From assembly GCA_039930945.1 (NCBI GenBank), contig JBDTSW010000010.1:1-35431 (forward strand): 35,431 bases of DNA, written 5' to 3'. This DNA comes from JBDTSW01 sp039930945. Lineage in GTDB: Bacteria; Actinomycetota; Thermoleophilia; Solirubrobacterales; 70-9. Positions 23,131-30,963 of the stretch are shown here, in pieces; position 1 is the first letter of the stretch; every line of letters starts with the position of its first letter. The translations under genes were made by a program, and so were the position numbers. The notes beneath the pieces were generated by a model. It was not told where the DNA came from. It made no database searches and saw only the letters and a list, made by a program, of their open reading frames with translations.

Positions 23131-24536
23131 GCCCCGGGGGCGGGCGCGGCGGTGGCGTCGAGAAAGCCTGTGAGCAGGTCCCCGGCCGCTGGTCCAGCCG
23201 AGCCGCCGGCGCCGTAGAGCGCCCCGCTTCGCGGCGGCGAGTCGGGCGGATCCTTCGCGTATTCGACGGCCGCACGCAGGTCGCCGTCGAAGGCCTCGGC
23301 GACGCCCGGCTGCGTGTTCGGCCTGGTGACGCAGAAATGCAGGCCGGCCGGGTGCTGGCAACCGTTCAGCCGCCAGCCGCGCTCCTGGAGCGCATCGTTC
23401 AGGTGCCAGATGTCGAGCTCGTCGGCGCCGAAGGCGACCATGAACGGCGAGTAGCCGAGGGGGCGCAGCTCGGAGATCGACTCGACGCTCGCGCGCAGCC
23501 TCGCCGCCGTCTGCAGGATCGGATCGGCCAGCTCCAGATAGCCGCGCTCTCCGAGGCTCACCAGGGCGGCCCAGGTCGCCGCGATCAGCCCTCCCGAGCG
23601 GCTGCCCGCGATCCCCGGCGAGGCGTAGACGCCGCCCGGCCACTTGGTGTGGACGAAGTACTGCCTGCGGCGTAGCTCGGGGCTTCGGTAGAGCAGCACG
23701 CCGGTGCCCTTCGGCGCGTAGCCGAACTTGTGGGTGTCGGCGGAGATCGAGGTCACGCCGGGGAGGCGGAAGTCCCAGGTCGGCAGCTCGTGGCCGAGGC
23801 GCTCCGCCCAGGGCAGGATGAAGCCGCCGAGGCAGCCGTCGACGTGCAGACCGACGTCGTGCTCGAGCGCCAATTCGGAGAGCGCCCCGATCGGGTCGAT
23901 GACGCCGTGGGGATAGGTGCCCGCCGAGCCGACGAGCGCCACCGTGTTCGGCCCGATCGCGTCGGCGACCGCGTCCACGTCGACGGCGAAGTCGTCGCCG
24001 ACAGGCACGTGCGCCAGGCTCACGCCGAGGTAGTGCGCGGCCTTGTCGAGCGCCACGTGCGCGGTCACCGGCATCACCACCTCGGGCTCGGCGATACCGC
24101 GCTCGCGCCCGCGCTCGCGGTAGCCGAGCATCACCTCGAACAGGCTCTCGCTGCCGCCGAAGGTGACGACGCCGCAGGGCGCATCGCCCTCGCCGTCTGC
24201 AGCGTCGGCGCCGAGCAGGCCGAGTGCCATCGAGATGATCTCGCCCTCGAACTTGGTCGCGCTCGGGTACATGTCGCGCTGCAGCACGTTCATGTGCGAG
24301 TAGAGACGGTGGACCTCCGCCAGGAAGGCGAAGTGGTCCTCGCCGCCGTGGTAGAGGGAGCCGGAGACCCTGCCGGCGCGCGCCGGAGCGTCCTCGCGCT
24401 CGGCCTGCTCGCCGACGATCGCCAGCAGCTCGTCGCGCGGCATCCCCTGCTCGGGGATCCGGCGCCGGACCTGATAGCGGTCGCGGTAGGGGTAGAGGAA
24501 GTCGAGGATGCTCTCGCCGCCATCGGATCGCGTCAC
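23127..24536 (-). CDS. PLP-dependent lyase/decarboxylase, sphingosine-1-phosphate-lyase-like
   Basis: 469 residues. Group II decarboxylase fold: GGSESLFEVMLGYRERG near the cofactor phosphate site, VDGCLGGFILPW with the Asp that pairs with the pyridine nitrogen, and SADTHKFGYAPKG with Lys270 as the Schiff-base lysine. The HKFG-x-APKG form and YPSATKFEGEIISMAL are typical of sphingosine-1-phosphate lyase relatives rather than glutamate decarboxylases. The expected reaction is retro-aldol cleavage or decarboxylation of an amino or phospho substrate. There is no N-terminal membrane segment, as in bacterial homologues. GTG at 24536 follows a G-rich stretch at 6-7 bases. TACGGT at 24586-24591 on the minus strand is a candidate -10. 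Coupled to the FGGY kinase downstream. Confidence 0.85.
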   Translation of the reverse strand: MTRSDGGESILDFLYPYRDRYQVRRRIPEQGMPRDELLAIVGEQAEREDAPARAGRVSGSLYHGGEDHFAFLAEVHRLYSHMNVLQRDMYPSATKFEGEIISMALGLLGADAADGEGDAPCGVVTFGGSESLFEVMLGYRERGRERGIAEPEVVMPVTAHVALDKAAHYLGVSLAHVPVGDDFAVDVDAVADAIGPNTVALVGSAGTYPHGVIDPIGALSELALEHDVGLHVDGCLGGFILPWAERLGHELPTWDFRLPGVTSISADTHKFGYAPKGTGVLLYRSPELRRRQYFVHTKWPGGVYASPGIAGSRSGGLIAATWAALVSLGERGYLELADPILQTAARLRASVESISELRPLGYSPFMVAFGADELDIWHLNDALQERGWRLNGCQHPAGLHFCVTRPNTQPGVAEAFDGDLRAAVEYAKDPPDSPPRSGALYGAGGSAGPAAGDLLTGFLDATAAPAPGA

Positions 24537-24585
24537 TTCGGTCCCCCCTGCTGGCGTCGGCGCACGAATCTCAGCTCCCGGCTGC

Positions 24586-24591
24586 ACCGTA
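24586..24591 (-). promoter_or_regulatory. Candidate -10 element for the PLP lyase-FGGY kinase operon
   Basis: TACGGT on the minus strand, 49 bases before the GTG at 24536. It is the only TANNNT match I noticed in the short divergent gap to the YceI gene. Confidence 0.35.
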
Positions 24592-24646
24592 ACGGCTGAG
24601 GCCGCCTTCCGCCCCGCGACCGATCGACGAATCGCGGCAAGGCCGG

Positions 24647-25246
24647 ATGGCGACGCCGACGGCATCAGCGAAGATGCCCGTGTTGGGACCCGAGAGCACC
24701 ACCCAAGTCCCGCCCCGCAGGTGGACGATCGACCCGGGACAGTCACAGGTCGGCTTCTCCGTGCGGCACCTGATGGTGGCGACGGTGCGTGGCGGCTTCA
24801 CGCGCTTCGAAGGCGCCCTCGAGACCGACGCGGCTGGGCTCGCGAAGATATCGGGTGTGGTCGACACCGCGAGCATCGACACGGGCGAGCCGACGCGCGA
24901 CGAGCGCCTGCGCGCCCCCGAGTTCCTAGACGCGGAGCGAAACCCCGAGATCCGCTTCGCCTCCCGGCGGATCGAGCCAGACGCCACCGGCACGCTGAGG
25001 GTGGTCGGTGACTTGACCATCGGCGGGGTGACCTGCGAGCTGACGCTGCGGGCTCTCGCTCGCGATCACTCGGCCGGGGCGGATCGGCTCCAGGTCGAGG
25101 CCCGGGGCGAGATCAGTCGCAGCGAGTTCGGGCTCGGCTGGGAGGACACGCTCGAGGCCGCCGGCGCGCTGGTCGGCGATCGCGTCCGGATCGCCCTCGA
25201 CGTCGTCGCATACGCTGCGGATCCGTGGCCGTCGACCTCAGCTTGA
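24647..25246 (+). CDS. YceI-family lipid-binding-type protein
   Basis: 199 residues. The YceI signature is clear: RWTIDPGQSQVGFSVRHLMV, FEGALETDAAG, DTGEPTRDERLRAPEFLDAE, NPEIRFAS and LTIGGVTCELTL. YceI proteins form an extended lipocalin-like barrel that binds isoprenoid or other amphipathic molecules. No signal peptide is seen, so this one is likely cytoplasmic, as in many actinobacterial members. The start could be ATG 24647 or ATG 24674; the conserved domain begins about 15 residues after the second. The acyl-CoA dehydrogenase gene overlaps its last 22 bases. Confidence 0.88.
   Translation: MATPTASAKMPVLGPESTTQVPPRRWTIDPGQSQVGFSVRHLMVATVRGGFTRFEGALETDAAGLAKISGVVDTASIDTGEPTRDERLRAPEFLDAERNPEIRFASRRIEPDATGTLRVVGDLTIGGVTCELTLRALARDHSAGADRLQVEARGEISRSEFGLGWEDTLEAAGALVGDRVRIALDVVAYAADPWPSTSA
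25211..25216 (+). promoter_or_regulatory. Possible internal leaderless promoter for the acyl-CoA dehydrogenase
   Basis: TACGCT inside the YceI coding sequence, 8 bases before the GTG at 25225. Translational coupling from the YceI gene could serve instead. Confidence 0.3.
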
Positions 25247-26433
25247 CCGACGAACAGCGCGCGATCAGGGATCTCGCCCGCGACTTCGCGCGCCGCGAGA
25301 TTCGCCCGGTAGCGGCGGAATACGATGAGCGGGAGGAGATGCCCTGGCCGGTGCTCGCCAAGGCGGCCGCGGTCGGACTGCTCAGCTACGGGCTGCCGGA
25401 GGAGTACGGCGGCGGCGGGGTCGAGGACGGAATCGTCGGGATCACCAACTTCCTCGTCACCGAGGAGCTGGCGTGGGGCTGCGCCGCGATCGCGACCGAG
25501 ATCGGCTCCTCGATGTATGCCGCGGGACCGATCCTCGCCTTCGGCAGCGAGGAGCAGAAGCGCCGCTACCTGCCGCGGTTCTGCGAGTCCGAGCGGGTGC
25601 GGCTCGGAGCGCTGTGCGTGACCGAGCCGCAGGCCGGCTCCGACATCGCGGCGATCGCCACCACGGCCCGTCGCCGAGGCTCGGATTGGCTGATCGACGG
25701 GCGCAAGCAGTTCATCACCAACGGTGGCATCGCCGACCTCCACATCGTCTTCGCCCGCGTCCCCGAAGAGGGCGGGATGGGGGCGTTCATCGTCGAGTCG
25801 CAGACGCCGGGACTGGAGATGGGACGGGTGGAGCGCAAGCTCGGCATGCGCGCCTCGCACACGGCCGAGGTCGTCCTCAGCGGCTGCCGGGTCCCGGACG
25901 AGAACCGGCTCGGGACCGAGGTGACGCTGAAGGCGCCCGCCACTGCGGCGATGGGCGGGAGGGGCGGCGGCCCCCTCTCCGGCGCCGCGACGGCGCTGAC
26001 CGTCCTCCAGTACTCGCGGATGACGTTCGCCGCCGCCGCGCTGGGGCTGGCACGAGCAGCGCTCGAGTACGCGCGCGACTACGCGAAGGAGCGGCGAACG
26101 TTCGGCGTCCCGATCGCCGAGCATCAGGCGGTGTCGTTCAAGCTCGCGCAGATGGCGATCGAGATCGAGGCGGCGCGGGCGCTGCTCTGGCGAGCCGGCT
26201 GGATGGCGGCCAGTGGCGCTCCGCTGGCGAAGGCCGAGGGCTCGATGGCGAAGTGCCTGACCGCCGACGTGGCCCTGCGCTGCGCGACCGAGGCGGTGCA
26301 GATCCTCGGGGGGCACGGATACATGCGCGACCACCCGGTCGAGAAGTGGTACAGGGACGCAAAGCTCTACCAGATCTGGGAGGGCACGAACGAGATCCAG
26401 CGCCTCGTCGTCGCCCGGGCGCTACTCGGATGA
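25225..26433 (+). CDS. Acyl-CoA dehydrogenase
   Basis: 402 residues with the three-domain acyl-CoA dehydrogenase fold. FAD/substrate signatures are LCVTEPQAGSDIAAI and FITNGGIADLHIVFA. The C-terminal helical domain holds AKERRTFGVPIAEHQAV, EAVQILGGHGYMRDHPVEKW and YQIWEGTNEIQRL, where the Glu of WEGT aligns with the catalytic base of the medium/short-chain enzymes. It oxidises an acyl-CoA at the alpha-beta bond and passes electrons to ETF. A Gly/Ala-rich insert around residues 235-255 (ATAAMGGRGGGPLSGAAT) is longer than usual and may alter the substrate lid. The GTG start overlaps the YceI gene by 22 bases. Confidence 0.92.
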   Translation: MAVDLSLTDEQRAIRDLARDFARREIRPVAAEYDEREEMPWPVLAKAAAVGLLSYGLPEEYGGGGVEDGIVGITNFLVTEELAWGCAAIATEIGSSMYAAGPILAFGSEEQKRRYLPRFCESERVRLGALCVTEPQAGSDIAAIATTARRRGSDWLIDGRKQFITNGGIADLHIVFARVPEEGGMGAFIVESQTPGLEMGRVERKLGMRASHTAEVVLSGCRVPDENRLGTEVTLKAPATAAMGGRGGGPLSGAATALTVLQYSRMTFAAAALGLARAALEYARDYAKERRTFGVPIAEHQAVSFKLAQMAIEIEAARALLWRAGWMAASGAPLAKAEGSMAKCLTADVALRCATEAVQILGGHGYMRDHPVEKWYRDAKLYQIWEGTNEIQRLVVARALLG

Positions 26434-26487
26434 GCCGGTGTGGCGGGGGCGCTGGCGACCCGAGTCGGGGCTCGCTCCGGGCGGGTG

Positions 26488-26493
26488 TAGGCT
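26488..26493 (+). promoter_or_regulatory. Putative -10 element of the hemerythrin-like gene
   Basis: TAGGCT preceded by GGGTG. A start near 26501 would give a leader of roughly 95 nt ending in a strong AAGGAGG (26584-26590). The truncated copy of this gene has TAGCGT preceded by CGGTG at 28493-28498. Confidence 0.45.
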
Positions 26494-26596
26494 GCTCGAG
26501 ATTGAGCGGACGGGCCGGGGCTTCTGTCGCGAGGGCGAAGGCGGATGGCAACGTCGGCGCGGCGACAACAGGCGACGAATTGCAAGGAGGCCGCGC

Positions 26597-27160
26597 ATGA
26601 CGGCTCTGGCGGAGGAATGCAGCGACATCTTAAGGGGGGAGCACCGGCAGGTTCGCGATCTGCTCCTCGGCGCGATCGAGGCGGCGCAGGAGGGCTCACC
26701 GGTGCGGATGCGCGCGCCCCTCGGCGAGATCGCGGCGTTGACGGGCCCGCACTTCCGCTACGAGGAAGAGGCCCTCTACCCGTTGCTGACCAGCATCTTC
26801 AAGCCCGAGTACGTCGAGCATCTGCTCGGCGCTCATGACGACGCGATCGCCGCGGCCAGGCGACTGGTCGAGCTGGCCGGGCAGCGCTCGCTCAGCGACG
26901 GCGAGGCTCGGGAGGCCGTCGGTCCGCTCCGAGGGATCCTGCCCCACGTCAGCGACTGCGATGGGCTCTCGATCATGGTCGAGCTGCTCGACGAGCCGGA
27001 TGTCCAGGTGATCCTCGACACACGCGAGCGCTCGCTCGTCGCGGGACTCGACCTGCTCGAGTGGGCGGACCGCGCGCGGAGCCGGCCCACCCTTCGAGAG
27101 CCGGCCGCCCAGGGTGGGGCGGCGGGCGCCGCTGAGGGGCTGCCGGCCGTCCGAGTTTGA
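26597..27160 (+). CDS. Hemerythrin-like (HHE) domain protein
   Basis: 187 residues. Di-iron ligands appear in family order: His16 (GEHRQV), His52 and Glu56 (GPHFRYEEEALYP), His80 (LLGAHDDA), His117 and Asp122 (LPHVSDCD, an H-x4-D pair). This supports a four-helix O2/NO- or redox-sensing di-iron bundle. A C-terminal helix (RSLVAGLDLLEWADRAR) and a Gly/Ala-rich tail follow. AAGGAGG lies 6 bases before the ATG. The stop TGA lies within TTGATCC at the start of the ThiO-like gene, so the two are probably co-transcribed. An internally deleted copy of this gene lies at 28540-28698. Confidence 0.85.
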   Translation: MTALAEECSDILRGEHRQVRDLLLGAIEAAQEGSPVRMRAPLGEIAALTGPHFRYEEEALYPLLTSIFKPEYVEHLLGAHDDAIAAARRLVELAGQRSLSDGEAREAVGPLRGILPHVSDCDGLSIMVELLDEPDVQVILDTRERSLVAGLDLLEWADRARSRPTLREPAAQGGAAGAAEGLPAVRV

Positions 27161-27168
27161 TCCGGGCA

Positions 27169-28383
27169 ATGCCGCCGACCCCCGGCAAGCAGGGCCCGCA
27201 GCAGGGGGGACCCGGCGCTGCGCCGGGCGGGCAGGCCCGTGGGCTCCCGACGAGCGACGTGCTCGTGGTGGGCGCGGGGGTCATCGGCCTGGCGTGCGCG
27301 TGGCGGGCCGCGCAGCGGGGGATGTCCGTGTGCGTGATCGACCGGCATGCGCCCGGGTCTGGGACGTCCAGGGTCGCGGCCGGGATGCTGGCTCCGGTCG
27401 GAGAGGCTTCGTGGGGCGAGGAGTCGCTGCTGGAGCTCAACCTCGCATCGGCGAGCGCCTACCCGCGGTTCGCGGCCGAGCTGGAGGAGGCCGCGGGCAG
27501 CGGGATCGACTATCGGCGCCACGGCGCGCTGCACGTGGCGCTCGATCGAGACGAGGAGGAGGAGCTTCGCCGCCGGCACCGCTACCAGGAGGGCATGGGG
27601 CTCGAAACGGAGTGGATCGGACCGTGGCGCTGCCGGGAGCTAGAGCCCGGTCTGGCTACGGCCTGCTCGGCCGGGGTGCATGCTCGGGAGGACGCCTCGG
27701 TGGATCCGCGCGCCTTGGTCGACGCGCTGGTCCTCGCGGCCGAGCGGGCCGGGGTGACCGTGATCCCGAATGCCGAGGCAGCCGCCGCCCTGATCGAAAG
27801 CGACCGCTTGCGCGGCGTCCGGACTGCCGATGGACGGGTTCTGCGGGCAGGGCAGGTGGTGCTCGCTTGCGGGCCCTGGTCCGGCCGGCCGGACTGGCTG
27901 CCGGCCGGGGTGGTGCCGCCGGTGCGACCGGTGAAGGGCCAGGTCCTCTACCTGCGCGGGAACCGGGCGCATCCCCTCTGCGAGCGGATAGTGGCCACGC
28001 AGCGGGTCTACGTCGCTCCGCGCGGCGACGGCCGGATCGTGGTCGGCGCCACGGTTGAGGAGCAGAGCTTCGACACCACCGTCACCGCCGGCGCCGCGCA
28101 CGAGCTGCTGCGAGAGTGCTGCCGGGTGCTCCCCGAGGCCGCGGAGCTGGAGCTGCTCGAGGTCGTGGCCGGGTTGAGGCCGGCCACCCCCGACAACTCG
28201 CCGGTGATCGGCCGGGGGGCGCTGGACGGGCTCGTCCTGGCTACCGGCCACTTCCGCAACGGCATCTTGCTCACCCCGATCACCGCCGACGCGGTGGCTG
28301 CGCTGCTCTCGGGCGACGAGCCGCCGGGCCCGGTCGCGCCGATGGCCCTGGAGAGGCTTGGGCCGCCGGCGAGCCGGCGATGA
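27169..28383 (+). CDS. thiO: Glycine oxidase ThiO-like FAD enzyme
   Basis: About 404 residues from ATG 27169. A TTG at 27157, overlapping the upstream stop, is also possible. After a Pro/Gly-rich leader of about 27 residues come the FAD dinucleotide fold VLVVGAGVIGLACAWRA, SRVAAGMLAPVGEA (typical of ThiO), YRRHGALHVAL, VKGQVLYLRG, VYVAPRGDGRIVVGATVE and the C-terminal GLRPATPDNSPVIGRG plus GHFRNGILLTPITA. ThiO oxidises glycine to the imine used to build the thiazole of thiamine. No thiS, thiG or thiE is visible here, so it could instead be another D-amino-acid oxidase of the DAO family. A CCCGGCG/CGCCGGG stem with a 3-base loop (27211-27227) lies in the leader codons. Confidence 0.85.
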   Translation: MPPTPGKQGPQQGGPGAAPGGQARGLPTSDVLVVGAGVIGLACAWRAAQRGMSVCVIDRHAPGSGTSRVAAGMLAPVGEASWGEESLLELNLASASAYPRFAAELEEAAGSGIDYRRHGALHVALDRDEEEELRRRHRYQEGMGLETEWIGPWRCRELEPGLATACSAGVHAREDASVDPRALVDALVLAAERAGVTVIPNAEAAAALIESDRLRGVRTADGRVLRAGQVVLACGPWSGRPDWLPAGVVPPVRPVKGQVLYLRGNRAHPLCERIVATQRVYVAPRGDGRIVVGATVEEQSFDTTVTAGAAHELLRECCRVLPEAAELELLEVVAGLRPATPDNSPVIGRGALDGLVLATGHFRNGILLTPITADAVAALLSGDEPPGPVAPMALERLGPPASRR

Positions 28384-28492
28384 GTTCCACCGGGTGTCGG
28401 AGGAGCTTCGCCAGGCGACCACGATGGTCCTCGCGCAGTTGGCGGCGCGGCTCTCCGCTGCAGCTACGGATACAGATCCGCCGGTGGCGGTG

Positions 28493-28498
28493 TAGCGT
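28493..28498 (+). promoter_or_regulatory. Putative -10 element of the truncated hemerythrin-like gene
   Basis: TAGCGT, 42 bases before the ATG at 28540. The leader repeats bases of the full gene's leader (AACAGGCGACGAA) and carries GGAAGGAGG 6 bases before the start codon. Confidence 0.45.
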
Positions 28499-28539
28499 AA
28501 GCGCCGTGTAACAGGCGACGAAAGGGAAGGAGGCTGCGC

Positions 28540-28698
28540 ATGACGGCGCCGGCGGATGAGTTCGCGGAGCGCTTCAGGCGCGAGCATCGGCAGGTTCGGA
28601 CCCCCGATGCACGCGAGCGCTTGTTCGACGCTCGACTCGACCTGCTCGAGTGGGCGGACCGGGTGCGAGAGCGCCCCACCCTTGAGCCGGTCCGATAG
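28540..28698 (+). CDS. 52-residue internally deleted copy of the hemerythrin-like gene
   Basis: The first 20 residues (MTAPADEF to EHRQVR) match the start of the hemerythrin-like protein at 26597. The rest (ARERLFDARLDLLEWADRVR to PTLEPVR) matches that protein from about residue 143. Roughly 120 residues, including every metal ligand except the first His, are gone, yet the frame is open and both leader and ribosome-binding site are conserved. It cannot bind a di-iron centre alone. It may be a relic of duplication or a small helical peptide that interacts with the full protein. It ends 8 bases before the flavoprotein start, so ribosomes finishing here could feed the next gene. Confidence 0.65.
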   Translation: MTAPADEFAERFRREHRQVRTPDARERLFDARLDLLEWADRVRERPTLEPVR

Positions 28699-28706
28699 GG
28701 GTTCGC

Positions 28707-29927
28707 GTGGCGACCGATCCGGCCAAGCCTGCACCGACGCCCGCAGCGGGCACATCGGGTACACGCGGCCCTCGGCTCCGACGAGAGAATGGGCGTCTGC
28801 AGGTCGTGGTCGTCGGTGGTGGCCTGGGAGGCTTGACGTGCTCGCGCCGCCTCGCCGGGCGCAGCTCGAAGGCCGAGGTCCATCTGGTCGACCGCAAGGG
28901 ACGCCACGACTTCATCCCCTCGCTGCCCTGGCTGGTCGCGGGGCAGCGGCGCCCGGAGGAGATCTCCCGGCCCCTGGAGCGGCTGGCTCGCCGGGGCATC
29001 AAGGTGACGCGCGCCGAGGTGGAGGGGCTCGACCTCGATCGCGGCGAGATCGCCACCAGCGCCGGCCGGATGCCCTGGGATGAGCTCGTCCTCGCCCCCG
29101 GGGCTGTGCTCGCACCCGAGGAGATCCCGGGCCTGGCTGAAGGGGCGCTCGGCTTCTACACCCTCGAGGATGCCGAGCACCTGCGTGACCGCCTGTCCGC
29201 CTTCGACGGTGGACGGGTGCTGATCGCGGTTGCCGCGACGCCGTTCCGGTCGCTCGCCGCGCCCTACGAGGCAGCGTTCCTGATCGAGGAGCGCCTGCGG
29301 CTTGGGGGGGTCGTGGCCCGGGTCGACGTGGTGACGGTCGAGCCGCGGCCGATGGCTCTGGCCGGCGCCGATGCGGCCACGCAGGTCACAGAGCTGCTGC
29401 ACCGGCGCGGCATCGGCCTCCAGACGGGCCGGCAGCTCTCCTCGGTCGACCCCGACGCGCACGAGGCCCGGTTCGCCGATGGCTGCGAGCCCTACGACCT
29501 GCTGGTGGCGATCCCGCCGCACCGACCGCCGGACTTCGTCGCCGAGTCACCCCTGGCGGGACCGAGCGGCTGGATCGTCACCGATGCGTTCAGGATGAGC
29601 GCCGCTTCCTCCGTCCGCGCGATCGGCGACGTCACGTCCATCGAGCTCGGCGACGGAGCGACGCTGCCGAAGGCCGGCGTGCTGGCCCAGCGCGAGGCGG
29701 TCGTGGTGGCCGACAACCTGGCCGACGTGGCCCGGGGGGTCCGCCCCCGCGCCGACTTCAGTGGGGTCGCTTCCTATGAGCTCGAGGTCGGGGGGGGGCG
29801 AGCTCTGGGCGGGCAAGGCGACTACTTCCGCCCGCGCCGCCAGCGTCTTCGTTTCCGCAAGCCCAGCCGCCGCGCGCACCGGCAGAAGCTGCTCTTCGAG
29901 CGCCGCTCGCTGCGCCAGTTTCGTTGA
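28707..29927 (+). CDS. NAD(P)/FAD-dependent oxidoreductase (NDH-2/SQR-like)
   Basis: 406 residues from a GTG with GGGG 5 bases upstream. FAD-binding LQVVVVGGGLGGLTCSRRL at about 31-49, LVDRKGRHDFIPSLPW as the second strand-loop, DELVLAPGAVLAP and the ATP/FAD-type VRAIGDVTSIEL with KAGVLAQREAVVVADN. This order matches type II NADH dehydrogenases and sulfide:quinone reductases. I do not see an unambiguous pair of SQR redox cysteines, so donor and acceptor are open. The end (GDYFRPRRQRLRFRKPS) resembles the C-terminal membrane-facing region of such enzymes. It follows the truncated hemerythrin gene by 8 bases. A run of nine G at 29789-29797 near the end is a possible frameshift site. Confidence 0.8.
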   Translation: MATDPAKPAPTPAAGTSGTRGPRLRRENGRLQVVVVGGGLGGLTCSRRLAGRSSKAEVHLVDRKGRHDFIPSLPWLVAGQRRPEEISRPLERLARRGIKVTRAEVEGLDLDRGEIATSAGRMPWDELVLAPGAVLAPEEIPGLAEGALGFYTLEDAEHLRDRLSAFDGGRVLIAVAATPFRSLAAPYEAAFLIEERLRLGGVVARVDVVTVEPRPMALAGADAATQVTELLHRRGIGLQTGRQLSSVDPDAHEARFADGCEPYDLLVAIPPHRPPDFVAESPLAGPSGWIVTDAFRMSAASSVRAIGDVTSIELGDGATLPKAGVLAQREAVVVADNLADVARGVRPRADFSGVASYELEVGGGRALGGQGDYFRPRRQRLRFRKPSRRAHRQKLLFERRSLRQFR

Positions 29928-30246
29928 GGAGCTGGTGGTGCACGCCCCAACGGCTCGCGAGGCCGCCCGCTATCACCCGATCCCTTTCCACGGCGTCTCC
30001 GGCGCCGAAGGAGGAGCGAGCGCCCGGAGAGCCGATCCCCGCGGCCCTCGCCGAGCTGCTGGAGGTGACCGGAGCCGAGGCCGCCGAGCTCTTCCTCACC
30101 GACCGCTCCTCCAACCGCGTCTGGATGGCCGCCCACCGGGGGGGGTGCGGGCGGGCGTCAGCGCGAGCATGATCTCCTACGAGGGCCAGCTCTCCGAGGA
30201 GGAGCTCGCAGCCCTGATCGAGTACATCAAGAGCCTCGGCGGGTAG
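29928..30246 (+). pseudogene. Remnants: GAF-domain piece and CoxB-like C-terminus
   Basis: No single frame covers this 319-base stretch. One frame gives IPAALAELLEVTGAEAAELF and RVWMAAHRGG (about 30040-30140), the opening of a GAF domain from a sensor or regulator. After a G-run near 30137-30145 another frame gives MISYEGQLSEEELAALIEYI and ends KSLGG-stop at 30244-30246, a close likeness of the last residues of cytochrome c oxidase subunit II or a small cytochrome c. An earlier piece, ELVVHAPTAREAARYHPIPF, is unassigned. I read the region as fused relics of at least two genes. Confidence 0.6.
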
Positions 30247-30253
30247 GAAGCGC

Positions 30254-30928
30254 GTGGCCGCCCCCGAGCAGCCCGAGCCGATCCTCAGCGTCACCGACGG
30301 GGCGCTCGCGCGCGTCCGCGGATACCGTGCGGAGGGCGAGGCGATGTGGCTCGAGGTGACCGGGACGTCGGAGGACGGGTACCTCTACGGCCTCTACCTG
30401 GCAGACGCTGACACCGCCGGCCCGGGCGATGCCCGCGAGCGCCACGGCGACCTCGACGTGGTCGTGCCCGCCCGCAGCGTGCCCCGCGTCCGGGGGGCGA
30501 CCGTCGACTGGGCGGGGGGCGACCGCGACGGCGGGCTGGTCGTCCTCAACCACAACGCCCCCTGCGCCGCGCCGCCCCCGGCCCGAGCGGCCGCGGACGC
30601 CACCGGCGAGCTGGGCGGCAGCGTCAGCGAGCGGGTGACCCGGGTGCTGGAGGAGCAGGTCAACCCGGCGATCGCCGGCCACGGGGGCCGGGCCGAGCTG
30701 GTGGCGGTCGAGGGGAGGACTGCGCGCCTGCGCCTCGACGGGGGCTGTCAGGGATGCGGGCTGGCGAGCATGACGCTGACGCAGGGGATCGAGACCGCGA
30801 TCACGGCGGCGGTCCCCGAGATCAGCCGCGTCAGTGACGTCACCGACCACGCCGCCGGCGTGAACCCCTGGCACGATCCCGACGCGGCGGCGGGGGAAGC
30901 CAAGCGGCCGCGGGCAAGCGCAAGCTGA
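30254..30928 (+). CDS. NfuA-like Fe-S cluster scaffold/carrier
   Basis: 224 residues. The N-terminal 100 residues resemble an A-type (IscA/HesB) carrier fold that has lost its cysteines (ILSVTDGALARVRGYRAEGEA and VVVPARSVPRVRGATVDW), as in NfuA. The C-terminal half is a NifU-type domain, VLEEQVNPAIAGHGGRAELV then LDGGCQGCGLASMTLTQGIE, with the cluster-binding Cys165 and Cys168. A Pro/Ala linker joins the two parts. It delivers 4Fe-4S clusters to apoproteins. GTG 30254 has GGAAG 3 bases upstream and starts 8 bases after the CoxB-like remnant. Radical SAM enzymes encoded 3 kb downstream would be plausible clients. Confidence 0.85.
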   Translation: MAAPEQPEPILSVTDGALARVRGYRAEGEAMWLEVTGTSEDGYLYGLYLADADTAGPGDARERHGDLDVVVPARSVPRVRGATVDWAGGDRDGGLVVLNHNAPCAAPPPARAAADATGELGGSVSERVTRVLEEQVNPAIAGHGGRAELVAVEGRTARLRLDGGCQGCGLASMTLTQGIETAITAAVPEISRVSDVTDHAAGVNPWHDPDAAAGEAKRPRASAS

Positions 30929-30963
30929 CCGTCGACCCCTCGCTCAACGGCGAGCGGCGCGAG

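Noticed and set aside
27211..27227. Rho-independent terminator after the hemerythrin gene
   Set aside because: The stem is short, has no U-tract and lies inside the probable ThiO coding region; kept only as a possible attenuator.
29761..30246. A single 161-codon gene spanning the flavoprotein end and the CoxB-like tail
   Set aside because: Its first part overlaps the credible C-terminus of the flavoprotein in another frame and its middle is out of frame with the GAF piece; a patchwork of remnants explains it better.
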